DNA from: Bicyclus anynana
Lineage: Eukaryota; Arthropoda; Insecta; Lepidoptera; Nymphalidae
Length of the DNA stretch: 64,000 bases
Reading direction: 5' to 3'
Assembly (NCBI RefSeq): GCF_947172395.1
Contig: NC_069093.1
Span: 17,147,561-17,211,560 of the forward strand
Shown here one piece after another: positions 21,231 to 33,207 of the stretch. The notes beneath the pieces are model-generated. The model was not told where the DNA came from. It ran no database searches and saw nothing but the letters and a program-made list of their open reading frames with translations. The position numbers and the translations under genes are program-made. Within the stretch, counting starts at the first letter, position 1; the number at the start of each line of letters is the position of its first letter.

Positions 21231-21974
21231 TTATGTCGGAGGTATTTTAAATATTTCAACTATAAGTTGTTGTATTAGATATGTAATAGTTGTAATGATA
21301 ACGACAAGGATTACTACAGTTGTGGTGAAGATAAAAATGAGATAAACTAGCACCGCTCCAAACATCTAAAGAACACGCTCCTCTTAAATGGTAATGCAGC
21401 AATGCTGTAAGGTCCTGCGTACACAGCGCGCCGTCGCGCAGACAGCGGAACGGCGCAGTGCGCAGTCAGCTTTATGTGCACAGGTGACTGAAGACACAGA
21501 TACTTCTTTTTTATTGTTACAGATACTTACATTACAGATATTTCAATTTGTTGTAAATTATTTAGGTACATAATTTTCCATTTTCCAAAACTCTGTGTTT
21601 TAATGGCATGGGGGAAGGTGAAATCACAAATATTTTATTTTAATTTTTAATAATAAGTTTTACTGAATTAAAGAATTGATAGGCTTTATTTGTTTTTTTT
21701 TAGACAATTCAAGTACAAGATTTTTCGGAGGGCCTTTAAAAGACAATAATTTAAAACGCAATGAAAAGGCGAACTGTGGCAGAACAGAAGACAGTTTACA
21801 TAATAAATAAATTATAGTGTTAACAACTAAGTAACTATTATTAAAAAAACATATATCAAACTTTAGGACCAAACTACGAATAAAAAATAATTGTTACTGA
21901 ATAATTGCTACCGCATAATTAAACCAATGGCCCGATCATTATCTGATATCTCATAGTCAGTCATAAAGTCATAT
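21231..21974. other. Intergenic DNA
   Basis: A GC-rich patch at 21410-21485 contains repeated GCGCAG motifs. The rest is AT-rich and no gene is recognised. Confidence 0.4.
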
Positions 21975-22072
21975 ATCCCTACGCTCACCAACCCACAATA
22001 GAGCAGCATGGTCGGTGGAGGCTTCAAATCCTCTGTACTATTAGAAGAGGCTTGTCCCTGTGGTGGGCTGGG
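21975..22072 (+). mobile_element. LINE 3' end fragment
   Basis: CCCTACGCTCACCAACCCAC, AGAGCAGCATGG and AGAAGAGGCTTGTCCCTGTG match the ending often seen in lepidopteran LINEs (ACCAACCCGCAGTGGAGCAG...GGCCTGTGCCCAGCAGTGGG). It stops exactly where the MITE at 22073 begins, which suggests that the MITE inserted into or beside the LINE tail. Confidence 0.6.
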
Positions 22073-22226
22073 GGACTATTCTGGAACGATGTTCTGTATA
22101 ATTCGCAAATGCGAGCTTCGAATTCACGTCTATCTTCCTTCTTGTATCCTATTAGACTGAGAGGGACAGAGGTTAATTCGAAACTCGCACTTGCGAGTTA
22201 TACAAGACATCGTTACAGAATAGTCC
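22073..22226. mobile_element. MITE with 52-bp terminal inverted repeats
   Basis: The left arm 22073-22124 begins GGACTATTCTGGAACGATGT. The right arm 22175-22226, read in reverse complement, begins GGACTATTCTGTAACGATGT. By hand count 46 of 52 positions agree. The 50-base middle is non-coding. No clear target duplication is visible, so the superfamily is open. Confidence 0.85.
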
Positions 22227-23289
22227 TCCTGTTCTGAAATAGGCATATCTCTGTGATTCAAGTAGTCTGCAGCAGCCACGCTCTGCATTCGCGAAGTGGG
22301 CTCATGCACGCTTCGTTACCCGCGAGACGCCGCGCGCGCCGCAAAGGGAACGAGCACATCTTCACGTGCGGAGTGCCGTTTGTTTGTAGAACACGACCCT
22401 CATGCTCTACGACATGTAGTCTTTGACACATCCTTACATTTGGATTATCTTTAATAGAAATAATTGACAAAACAGGCAAACATCCTCTAAAAAGTGAATA
22501 CCCCCTTGCCTTACATTTTACATTGCATCACCTTTTTATGCGTTGTATAATTAAAATATTTTATTTATGTATAAATTAGTATTTCGTCTTCATTCCCATC
22601 AGCAACCATCCAACCAACATAAGTGACACGTAAATGCGGTCCGAAAATAAACTTTCATTTAACACGTAATTAAACTATTACAAAACAAAAACACCATGAC
22701 AGTTAAATACACCGATCCTCATCGAATTTAACTTTTCAATCCAATCAAATATGGCGGATAATGTCGTCATCGCCCGACACTCAGAGTGTGACATTCGGCA
22801 TGGGCAATGAGCATAGATTATGGAAAATCACCTTCAGTCACAAAACGAACGTAACGGCCGAGCCCTCGTTTTGATATCAGGTAAAAGCAATTAGTCTTAT
22901 AATTGCTTTGCAACTCATTCGTACCCGCAAAATTGAGGCAGCCATCGCGAAGTGATCTAACCCCAATTATTAATAATGCTATTATTTTCGTATTACCTCG
23001 TAGATTCACTGGTTACGTGCGATTTCAGTTTTTAAGGTCCTGAATTTGAGTTGAGAATCATGAAATATTAAATAATTACAGTAGTTGGTAGAGCTATTTA
23101 TTGTAATATAAGTTTTACTAAATAAAATAAATACTCATTGTTAAGGAGCATGTAATAATTATTTTTAGTTTGAATCTATCCAATACTTTACGTTTAATAA
23201 TGCCGTGTTTTCTATAGTACTAGTTTGCAAACAAAACTTCTCTAAACAAATATGATCGTTAACTTTACAAAGCTCTTTAAACGGATTTT
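22227..23289. other. Intergenic DNA
   Basis: There is a GC-rich patch at 22265-22400 (GACGCCGCGCGCGCCGC at about 22326-22342). Frames across it have no domain. Confidence 0.4.
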
Positions 23290-23483
23290 CGGCTGGTGGG
23301 AGGCTTCGGTCGTGGCTAGTTACCACCTAACCGACAAAGACGTACCGCCAAGCGATTTAGCGTTCCGATACGATGTCGTGTAGGAATAAACCGAAAGGGG
23401 TGTGGATTTTCATCCTCCTCCTAACAAGTTAACCCGCTTCCATCTTAGATTGTATCACCACTTGCCATCAGGTGAGATTGTAG
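23290..23483 (+). mobile_element. SINE-A, + strand, 5'-truncated
   Basis: It begins at GGCTGGTGGGAGGCTTCGG, past the tRNA-like head, and runs through CGTACCGCCAAGCGATTTAG, CCGAAAGGGGTGTGG and CATCAGGTGAGATTGTAGT. The head was lost, as in most LINE-copied fragments. Confidence 0.8.
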
Positions 23484-24999
23484 TAATAATACCAAGGAAT
23501 CAGCAAACTTGAAGTCAAAATTAGTAACATTTTAAATTAATTGTCACTCAGCAGCTTTAGCTAGTACGCAACCAGCATTTATAGAGCTGGTTTGCCGGCT
23601 AGTACTCAGTCAGTAATTTAAGTAATTACTAAAGATCTGGATTTTGGCAAAGTTCTGTTTAGGTCGTTTCCACTGAAGCGTCCTGTAATATGTTTACGCG
23701 TACACACAATAACTTTACATATTTCAGCAATAACGTAATTACGAACGGCTCTGCTCTACGTAATTATTCTGCCTAAACCCAATGAAGAAGTTACGTAGGT
23801 ACACGTGTTATTATGGAAATTCTATTCTCACATAAATAATACTTTGCCTGCTCTATTTCTTAATGTTTGTTAATTCACTTACTGTAATTTATTTTATGTT
23901 ATTCTTAGGCTTACACTGGGTAAAATAATGAAATGTTTTTTTTAGTTAATGGAATAAGTTGTTTTAATACGCCCGCCTATTAAGTGGTATGAGTATTTTA
24001 CAGTGGGGCTTGGTTGTTATACGGTTTTTTGTTAAACAGTTTTCAATACCTTACGCCTCCTTTTGTATCACTATAAATAACATAGCAAAGTGTTTCAGGT
24101 ATCTTTTTGCTGACATTCCTTTAGTCTATGGTTATAAGTTATATATGACATATATTCCTTTTATTTGTTCAAATAAGCCAAAAAATGTTAATTCAAAAGT
24201 AGCCTTTGTGCCCATGATGACTAAGGCCAACATAAGTTGTCGCGAAGCTAGGATAGGTACTTTATACGAGTAGGTGCTATATTACTTCGTCATAATATTT
24301 AGAGGAGTAGCAATAAAATTAAATAACGTTCTGTTTATCTGTCACGACGTTTGTACGTTGCAGCTCACATAGACGAAGGTCTGACTGTTACAGGCTCTCT
24401 CTCTCTCTGTAGCATTTTATCAGTATTTAACAAGAAATGCTTCTCTTGTCGCGAACCGTGCTATAAACAAACAGCGGCCGGCTATTCGGCCGATACGGAA
24501 GCGATGTAACAGTATGTAAATAGTTAATATCTCCTTTGGCGGCAAGCCAGGCACCGCATCGGCTCGATTTAAAACGTCTGACACTTTTTTGGATCTTAAG
24601 GCCCAACGTACACTGCTCCATTATTATATTGATTTAACAATATAGCAACAGTAACCCGAGCCTTCGGTCATCTTCTCTAAGTCTTTGTACAGGATAAAAT
24701 CAGGAATTCCCACTTTTTAGGTTTACATAAATTAAAACACAGAAGTCGTAATAACTTCTTTTATAGGATGTTTTCTTTCAAATGTCAATCGAATGCTTAT
24801 TCACAGTGCGTAGGTCTCGTACAAAGTTATTCCGAATCATTTATGTTTAATTCTCACAACTTATCCTTCATACATAATAAAAATAAAACTAGGAAACGTT
24901 TCTAAGCAAGCAAATCTAAGATCTTAATTAAGAAACAAAATGAAATTACAGTTAAATTACTATACAAAACTTCTAGAGGTGTCAAGTGACATCCGGATG
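23484..24999. other. Intergenic DNA
   Basis: No gene or element is recognised. A 94-codon frame at 23989-24273 has no domain. A patch at 24480-24600 ends in TCTGACACTTTTTTGG, repeated at 25632. Confidence 0.4.
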
Positions 25000-25330
25000 G
25001 AACGGAGTTCGCTATAGCTTTCATCGCTATCCCTATAGATATCATTATCGCTATCGCTATCCTATCCCATCCCATTCAAATAAATTCTATTCCATTCCAT
25101 TCTATTATATCCTATTCTATCGCGACTTTTCATACAAACTTTCAACCCCTATCCCACCCCCTTCTCTTTTTATTTTAGGGATAAAAAGTAGCATGTTCTG
25201 TTCCAAGGTCCAATTTACCATCATACCAAAATTCATTTTGACCGGCTCAGCCGTTTAGCCGTGAAAAAGTAACAGCCAGACAGACAGAGAGACAGACTTA
25301 CGCCATTTATAACTGTTTACACTGTTCAAT
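25000..25330 (-). mobile_element. Helitron-like repeat with TATCC/TATTC microsatellite
   Basis: The blocks CAAACTTTCAACCCCTAT, TTTTAGGGATAAAAAGTAG and CGGCTCAGCCGTTTAGCCGT, with CAGACAGACAGAGAGACAG near the right end, resemble another member of the lepidopteran Helitron-like group. The left part has become an array of CTATC/CCATTC-type units (25015-25125). Neither end is preserved well enough to place exactly. Confidence 0.55.
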
Positions 25331-28300
25331 GCGAAATAGAAATATGAAACGAAAATAACTGGCTTGCTTTCTATTGAAAGAGAGAGACAGACAGAGAAGC
25401 GCAAGTCGCACGGCTTACAAAAAGTGTCGTTACAACTTTTGGTCTTAATTTTTTCCGTCTTTCGCTACGCGCGATAAAGAACTTCGTTCCAATAGAAAAC
25501 TGTTATTTTCTGAGATATAAATCAGAATCAGAAAAGCATCAGCGAGTAAGACTACGGAGCACATGAGGCAGTTAACTATTAGTATCTGGGCCAAGCACCG
25601 GCGGTGTGCGGTTAGCCTGTTCCCCGCACGATCTGACACTTTTTTGGCCCTTACAAATCCCTAGATGCGATCTATTTTACACCGAACGCTTTTGCGGGTG
25701 ACGGTTTTAATATTGACTGGCGCTGGCCTTTTATATCGAGCCATACGATGAATCTTTTCAAGTTTTTAAACGATTTTCAAAAACGGTCGTCGTCGTCGTT
25801 GTGTTTGACTTGCAAAAAATAGAAAAATACGCCTTTCTCATAATTTTATTCCGCGTCAGGTCAATTTTTGCTCGACTAGTGTAACTATACAACACTTAAT
25901 AGGAGTTAGAAATACATTGTTTAAATGTGGAACAATGGAAAGGGAAATAATAAAACTATAATTTCAAAAAAACATCAATTGAAGAATTTGAAATGGCACA
26001 AAAGAAAACAAACAGAACAAACAAAAATTTAATGTTTATATTTTGTGTAAGTTTATTTTTTTTTTAAAAGAATTTCTTCCGATTAGGAAAATTAGCGGAT
26101 GCGTTGTTTTTCCAAAAATAGGCTAAAACTATTTATGAAACAGCTGAAGCTTGTTTCCATGTGTGACATGCGAATAAGAAAATATTTTTGGAAATTTAAC
26201 TCTTAGAGGGATTATTTAGGAGATTTATATGAGAGTCTGTTGTGTGAACTAGAAAGGGTCAGTGATTCCGAGGCTCTATTAGTTTTACTAGTTAAGTGAC
26301 TTCAGCCATATTTAGCCATCACCAAACTGCCGAGTATTTCCTGTTAACGGTCGCTAGCAAACATGCTAGTATCATAATGTTTACCAAAGATACGATTCCA
26401 TTGAATTTGCTACAACCAGCGCTCCATATACATCATTCAGTGATTACTTAGTAATGTGTGCAATACAGATTCGTACCAATATTAGCAAAATTACAGTCAA
26501 ATATGTGTTTATAGGTACACCTCATGTTGTAGTTATTTTGATTAATTGTCGTGATTCATCGGGGTATTACTAAACTCAGTTAGAAAAAAAAATATTTTTG
26601 TTTCAGGTAAAACCAGCCGCGAAAACATAAATTCTCACATCACAATATACTACAACTTTTTTTTATTAAAAAAAGAATACAATACCTTATCTCAGCAGCA
26701 ATATCAATCAAGCCCACGTGAAATGGTGGCAAGAATATTAACCTAAAAATATGCTTTTATATAGTTTTGCAGATCAATGTGGGTCGAATGCAATACCTTT
26801 TTTGTTCAATAGCCTTTTCTTGTCAACCGTAATGTCAGTATGAATTTTTATAACAAATATATAAGGATTTCGTAAATGTATAGCCGAAGTAATACAACAC
26901 ACAGTAACAACGCCATTTCCACTGAAATACGAACAGCTTCCACAAAGGGCCGGCGCGTTGCTGCGAGCAGCGAGCGACTCCCCGGAGACAATCTGTGCAT
27001 TGCAACAATAAATTTCACTTTGCAGTTGAAAATTAAATGTATTATCAACGCAACCCGCTACGAGCGGGCCACGCGGATACATTGATCGTTTTAGTCTGGC
27101 TTTTTAACCATTGACGTAAAAAATACGTGTTATGATCTTCACGTATCGTACGAGTAGCTTTCGAATGCACTGATAGACTACAAGCCCTTGAACAAAAACG
27201 ACATGTGAAATGAACCAATATGAATAATAATAAACGCTTAGAAGGCTGTTACTATATCAGAAAATAACTTGGATTGTAGTCTGAAATTATGATGAATGTT
27301 TTCAATTTGAAAGCTGACGTGATAGATATCATTCTTAGCTAGCTATGACTTATGAACGTTTGAATCATCATTCCCTACGATTCGATTGATTAATCGATAT
27401 ACCTACTGTTGCTTCAGTGGTATTTTCAAGTATACTAACTTTGACCTGATGTGTAGTAACAAGTAGTATGCAGGATGCACACTAACATACTCGTAGTTAA
27501 TGAACTGAAAAACAAATTATTGTACTTTTATGCAAATCATTCGACTATACTCCAACATACACAGTGATACTGTATCTTGATTTGATTTTTGTAGATTTAA
27601 TTCAAAAATTAACTAAAAATTATTTCACAACTTCATCGACTAACACATGTTTCACGGCTATAGGTATATTTTATCAAGCATCTGCAAGTAAATTGCACAC
27701 TGTATAATAATAGTGTACATACAAAAACTGGTAGTTCACATAGATAACTTACATTAAACAAATTCCTCTACAATGCATCGCAGAAGGATACCACACCGTA
27801 TTTGTATTTTAAAAATGTCACTCAAAGGGACACACTCTTGGTAAAAATTCCTTTATACTTGCGTCTTTATCATACATTTCCAACGATTTTATACTATTAG
27901 ATATGCTACGTGCCTACAAAATCACCGTAACAAGTGATCCAAATTAAAGCTACTCAACTGAGCGCACACATGCACAATTGTGTGTTTACTTACATTATAT
28001 ATGAATATAGTTTTTACACTTCCTGAACACTCAACTCGACATTGTAGACAATATTTTGGTATTATTCGTTTAAATAACTTTCGTTGTTTACTATGCGATA
28101 AATGAAATTAAGACAATTAGGCACTTTTGTTCGCCTCAGGTTGGACGCGCTAGTGACATGCTTAATAGTATAAAATATTTGTACATTTCACTATCTCTTA
28201 CAACAAACTTCTATGACGTGACGGGTAGCAGTGATAGTGATTGTACCATCTTTTTATGGTAGAGGAAACATGTCAAGCAGCTCCCAGGACTTGTGACTTG

Positions 28301-28999
28301 TGTAGATTTAAGGTATCCTTTAGAATTCATAATCTGCACGACATGTTCTCCATGCCTACACTAAACATCTATGATAAATAGTCAATAATTACAACATAAA
28401 ACATTATCAATAATTACAACAAAACATTATTGCACAAAATTGTGTCCACGCTGCCTAACAAACAACTGAGCTCAAGTCATCAAATATCCTTTTATTTATA
28501 CTATCACAGTTGCAACAACTTCGTACAAATACCTCCCCTCCACAATAACATAAATAATGAATGTCAATACCACCCGTAATCGAGAAACTCGTAACACTTC
28601 CATGAACACACACAAATTATATCAGTAGAGAGTGATAGTGAACGTTCTGTGTTATTGATAATTACTGGTTATCAAAGCCAAAATTCAAAATTAATTTGTA
28701 TTACAATAAAATAGTTTGTAAAAGTACTTGTACACTTTTGAAACGTCTAATTATGTCATAATTTATTGGTGGATAATTAAAATCGAACACTTTAAATTAA
28801 AGTTAAGAGGGTTCCAAACGCACCTCGACCCATGAAGAGTCCATAAAAAAGTCAGCCAGTGTTTATTTCGACGGCTTTACTTTAGCTGCACCTATATTAA
28901 ACAACTTATCGATATGTCATTATAACGGCAACAAGTAAGCCTTTACTGAATTTTCGGCTTTATATGAACACAAGGCAGCACGTCACGCAGCCGTAGAGT
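25331..28999. other. Long stretch of mostly unique AT-rich DNA
   Basis: No gene, RNA or full repeat is recognised over about 3.7 kb. GC-richer patches occur at 25540-25700 and 26930-27080. The latter has overlapping frames on both strands (102 codons minus, 69 plus), which argues for base composition and not coding. Confidence 0.45.
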
Positions 29000-29071
29000 G
29001 GTTGCGGTGGTTGCGGCGGTTGCGGCGGTTGCGGCGGTTGCGGCGGTTACGGCGGTTGCGGCGGTTGCGGC
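29000..29071 (+). repeat. Minisatellite, 8 units of GGTTGCGGC
   Basis: Eight 9-base units lie in phase; unit 1 ends in T instead of C and unit 6 has GGTTACGGC. Because the unit is a multiple of three, it is open in several frames (V-A-A, L-R-R or, on the minus strand, A-A-T), but no start, domain or extended frame supports a protein. It stands out against AT-rich surroundings and is followed by a TGACGTCA at 29107-29114. Confidence 0.92.
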
Positions 29072-30243
29072 GCCTGCAGGCGTGTTGCCGTAACAGCCTG
29101 TCTGATTGACGTCACACCGTCAAATGAGTACAGTTGTCAGGCCACGAAACGAGCTGTTTCTCTATTGGATTATATCACTAAGTATATCTAAGACATAATA
29201 TTACAGGTTACATGTTAAATCGATCACTTTTAGAAGGTTTAATCCTAGATTACTAAACTATCGTAAAAATTACGACGGTAAAATTATGATCCCTACAAAA
29301 AAACAAAAAAAAATTTCACTGTACCTTCCTAATTTCATTTGTCAGTTTGCTACGCGCTGTCATTGTGGTTGGATGTGATTTCTGAATTTCGTTATAAATA
29401 ACGTGTCGTAAAATTTACGAAAGTTTAGTATTTGTGTAAGTTTTGAGTTATAATTGTTTTTATCACTTTTTACAAAGATTCTTACTTTATTATAGTATAT
29501 ACACATATAATATATATGTCTTCATTTAAATAGTCATGTGTCCGTTAAGGCTAAAAAAATTACAAAAATCTTTTGCATGAAATATAAAAGAGCCATATGT
29601 AGGGCGCACATCATGAATATGTGTTCAAATTGTGCAGAGTAACAAAAATCAAACTATTTTCATTAATATGTGATCTCTTAAGCCCAAAGATTTTTAATTT
29701 CATAAATAATTAAAGTTTATGATTCGTTGATTTATATTGTTTTATTTGCCTATCGTATTTTTACGAATGTTTAGTAACAACGTCACTTGTAGGATAGTTT
29801 AATAATCTAAAGTTAATGAGCGCCAAACTTCTGGTCCGCTCTGATGACTGCATATGCGCCTGTTGTTCACTGTGTGTAGCACGTTAACAATTAGGTATAA
29901 AAGTTTTCCATGGTATTAACCATTCGATACCTCCCGAATCAATACAAACATTTGAAGTAAACAAAATTTTTACGAATGCGACCACTTTCTATCATAGGTA
30001 CTTAGTAATAATTGATGTTTCATGCATTTTCATGCAAATTGTTGATTCAATTTAACATTTTTCGATTATAAATTCGCTAGTTCCATGAAGCTGCGGTAAG
30101 TAAAGCTAAAAGCATGTGGTGTTCGTCCACACGGGGGTGATCTCAGCGGCGACGGGCGGCTTCTGTTGACGGTGCATTAGCGACTTGTGCTACTTACCTG
30201 TTGCTTGTCGACTCTTTATCGCACTTTTGATATTAAATATCTA
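29072..30243. other. Intergenic DNA
   Basis: No gene or repeat is recognised. A strong splice-donor-like string (CAG/GTAAGTA on the minus strand) lies at 30191-30200 without other evidence of an exon. Confidence 0.4.
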
Positions 30244-30520
30244 GGCTCACTGCTGAGCTCGAGTCTCCTCTCAGAATGAGAGGGGTTAGGCCAACAGTCC
30301 ACCACGCTGGCCCAATGCGGATTGTCAGACTTCACACGCGCAGAGTTTTAAAAAAATTCTCTGGTATGCAGGTGTTCTCACGATGTTTTCCTTCACAGTT
30401 TGAGTGACGTGATATTAAATTTCACAACTAAAACGTTGGAGGTGCATGCCCTAACCGGATTTGAACCCACACCCTCCGGAATCGGAGGCAGAGGTCGTAT
30501 CTACTGGGCTATCACATGAC
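30244..30520 (-). mobile_element. SINE-M, minus strand, near full length
   Basis: All body blocks are present, and the head contains GGATTTGAACCC (B box with one change) and TACTGGGCTATCAC on the + strand for the A-box end. A small insertion of A residues lies at about 30348-30355. The low-coordinate tail is short. Confidence 0.85.
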
Positions 30521-30744
30521 CTACTGAATAAAAGATGGATATTTTGGCGAAGCTCGTTTTATTCAATACTCAATGTATTGAATAAAACTCACGTACAAAA
30601 ACACACGCGTACGTACAGTAAACACACGTGTACAAAAATAAAATTGAAGTTTTTGTCTATGATTTCAAAATACTGTTTTGTCTCAATTGTTTTTATAGTT
30701 ACATTTATTTACAAGATAGTAAAATACAAACAAACTTTTATTTT

Positions 30745-30887
30745 TGTCCGTCTGTCTGTCTCTCTTTGAAAGGGCTGAACCGATTTTAATCGGAATTTTA
30801 CTGTAAGATAAGAGAGGTTATTGAGCAACACACAGATACGTTTAATCACGGAAAAATCCATAAATTTGTATTTCTTGCTGACGAAGT
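30745..30887 (+). mobile_element. Decayed Helitron-like piece
   Basis: GTCCGTCTGTCTGTCTCTC, GGGCTGAACCGATTTTAATC and GACGAAGTTGTAG resemble the 5' and middle parts of the local Helitron-like repeats. The 3' hairpin and CTAG are replaced by the LTR that follows. Confidence 0.45.
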
Positions 30888-31251
30888 TGTAGCTACCTAC
30901 CTACATACATCCGCTCGCTGCGCCTTGCGGCAGCTGACTAACTATGCGCGCAAGGCGAGCCGATATATAAGTCCAGTCTTCGCGAGCCGCCGATCATCGG
31001 AGTACATACCTACATCAAATTCTAGTGTGGAATGATACCGCGACCATCGGCGCCGCGGTTTTATAGTACGCGATATCAACCAGCGTTATTGTGATTGGTC
31101 GTTTAGATTTCGTTTACTGTCGCGCGTACCTAATATTATTTAAAGTAAACTGTAGATATAATTAATACATTCTGACCGAAATATATTCAATACATTCGAT
31201 ACAATTCGATACAAACCAAGTCTTTCATTACATCTCTCCAACCGGCTAAAG
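30888..31251 (+). mobile_element. 5' LTR of a Gypsy-type retrotransposon
   Basis: The segment ends immediately before a primer-binding site. It holds a TATA-like GATATATAAG (30961-30970) in a GC-rich U3-like part and an AT-rich U5-like part, so the order is that of an LTR promoter. The left edge is a guess at the first TGT. No matching 3' LTR was seen in the window, so the element is incomplete or a fragment. Confidence 0.6.
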
Positions 31252-31265
31252 TGGTGACCCCGAGG
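31252..31265 (+). promoter_or_regulatory. Primer-binding site, tRNA-Trp type
   Basis: TGGTGACCCCGAGG is complementary to the 3' end expected for insect tRNA-Trp (ending GGGGTCACCA). Use of tRNA-Trp is known for the CsRn1 group of Gypsy elements, so the match also suggests the lineage. Only the first ten bases are certain to pair. Confidence 0.7.
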
Positions 31266-31351
31266 AACAACAAGCACCCCGACAAAGAAATCCGAAGAAC
31301 AACAGAAGCACACCCGACGAACAACAAGCAAGCGCGTCACGGTGAAAAGCC

Positions 31352-31382
<31 letters not shown>

Positions 31383-31413
31383 TAACAATCAACTAAAAAA
31401 AAAATAATAAAAA
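31266..31413 (+). other. Retrotransposon leader, A-rich
   Basis: The untranslated leader between primer site and gag has repeated GAACAACAAG/GAACAACAGAAG motifs and long A runs at 31352-31410. Confidence 0.6.
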
Positions 31414-31560
31414 ATGGCATCACCTAACAACGCTTCAGTAGCAGATAGCCAGGGGGAAATCGCAGGAATCGCCTTATCAATGCGAGTTCCACCTTTTTGG
31501 AGAGACAAGCCACGACTCTGGTTCATCAGTTTCGAAGCAGCCACGGACGTCCTTTATTGA
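31414..31560 (+). pseudogene. Gag N-terminus of a Gypsy-type element, truncated
   Basis: It opens with ATG after the leader and gives 48 codons. The motif VPPFWRDKPRLWF followed by SFEAATDV is typical of the start of Gag in this group of insect LTR elements (usually VPPFW..P.LWF.Q.EAQF). The frame then meets a stop where homology is lost, so nearly all of gag and the whole of pol are absent. It is non-functional. Confidence 0.72.
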
Positions 31561-33019
31561 TTAATGATTAATAAATAATATAATTATCATTTTTGTCTTA
31601 AAAATCATTCCAAGAAGAAAAATACACGTCTTAACTCCGACGAGAAATAAGAATCATATTAATAGGCAGTTAAAAATAACATCAAGCTAATAATAATTAT
31701 GATCAATAACATAACATCTGTTGATATCGCAGTCGAGAGCTAACTTAAGAAAAATAAGTTACTTCAACAAATCATTTTCCTGATTTGATTTGTGATTTGA
31801 TTGGGAAAAGTCTCCATACTCTCTCTCTCTCTCTGTCTTTCGCCCACTGGCTGTCTCTTACGGTTCCACAGTTTTACGGCACAACAAATATTGAATGTCA
31901 TCAAGTGTCAAGCCTTTTTGTATATCTAAGCGATATAATCATAACATTTTTATATTATTTCCAATGTAAATGGCCATTATTCGAGAATAATCTTTCATTT
32001 CCATTCGGAACCTCGGAATAAAAACAAGCGCCCAATCCTGCCGCCAATAGGAATCAACTACAGAACGTCCGACGCGAGCGTGATCAAATTCGCTGCTCTT
32101 AAGAGGATGCTGTGTGTTACAAGCGAATGTATTTTATATTTTTTAATTACTTGTCTTTATGACTAGTCGCTAGTATACAGACGTAATCATGCCAATGCAT
32201 ACATATGCCACCCCCCACTCAATACCCTCCAATTATAACGATGCAGTACAGACCTTCTTCCTTAAAGCTCCTTCCACCATAACCTAACTTGTCAATAATT
32301 TTGAGTGTGCAAGCGACCTATCCCTTTAGCAGTTAAACAAACAAACTAAATCTTTATGTTAGGTATAATATTATCGCTATGTTAGGTATAAAGATATCAC
32401 CTGTAGCCATGTACGTCAGCGATTTGCTTTCTACAAACTCTGATGAAATTATAAAATGTATGTTAATAACATTCACTATCGACAGCTGCTGGTGACGTGA
32501 TCAAGTTGTCGACTGGATCTGTCATTCCCATACATTTTGTAACTTTTCGAAGCGTAAGCGTTTGTAGAAAGAGAATCGACATGCCACATGGTTTAGGCCC
32601 CTGATTTCACATATTGCGTTCAAATTAAAACACAGATCTGAAAAAGCGACATAATGACTTGAAGAAACGTAGACAAAATACGTAGTTTTTTAGAAATTTA
32701 CGTCAATCGCAATGAGGTTCGCAGTTTTTTAAAACGCTAGCCTCCTCACGCTCAGACCACACGGAAGCACTCACTTGAAGTAAATAAGATTTTCTATACA
32801 AAAGTCCCACGGGAATCTTTCTCGAATTAATCTTTTAATGCCCGCCCCGCCCGGCGCTGCCCGCCTATTCATTACAGAGATGATCTGGCGTAATTAATCC
32901 GATATTTTTTGTATTATATTATAAAAAAAATATTCAAGAAGGGTTATTAGACGGATTACGTTTTCTCTTTACAATTTATTTTCATAAGCCAATACACCTG
33001 CCTGAGCATTATTATTTGA
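31561..33019. other. AT-rich intergenic DNA
   Basis: There is no pol sequence or 3' LTR here. A (CT)n run lies at about 31801-31816. No gene is recognised. Confidence 0.45.
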
Positions 33020-33207
33020 CTAGGCCCGCGATTTCGTCCGCGTGGAATTCAGATTTTCACAAATCCCGTGGGAACCATAGATGAAAAGTAGCCTATGTGT
33101 ATCCAGAGTAAAATTCAAATCAACCCAAATTTCAGCCAAATCGCTTCAGTAGCCGCAGCGCAAAGGAGGAACTAACACAAACTTTAGCCTTTATAATATT
33201 AGTGTGA
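33020..33207 (-). mobile_element. Helitron-like repeat, family A
   Basis: CTAG lies at 33020-33023, with the 3' hairpin region decayed (GGCCCGCGATTTCGTCCGCG). The 5' end is TCACACTAATATTATAAAGG, and T follows at 33208. The body has CCGTGGGAACCATAG and AATTTCAGCCAAATCGCTTC. It has small internal deletions. Confidence 0.78.

Noticed and set aside
26774..27085. Overlapping frames of 102, 69 and 66 codons
   Set aside because: They lie on both strands over a GC-rich patch without domains. High GC removes stops on all frames.
29000..29071. CRISPR-like or protein-coding repeat
   Set aside because: Units are contiguous with no spacers, and no start, stop context or domain supports a protein.
31140..31388. 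82-codon minus-strand frame with poly-Phe
   Set aside because: It is the shadow of the A-rich retrotransposon leader.
31561..33019. pol of the Gypsy-type element
   Set aside because: I looked for protease, reverse-transcriptase and integrase motifs downstream of gag and found none.
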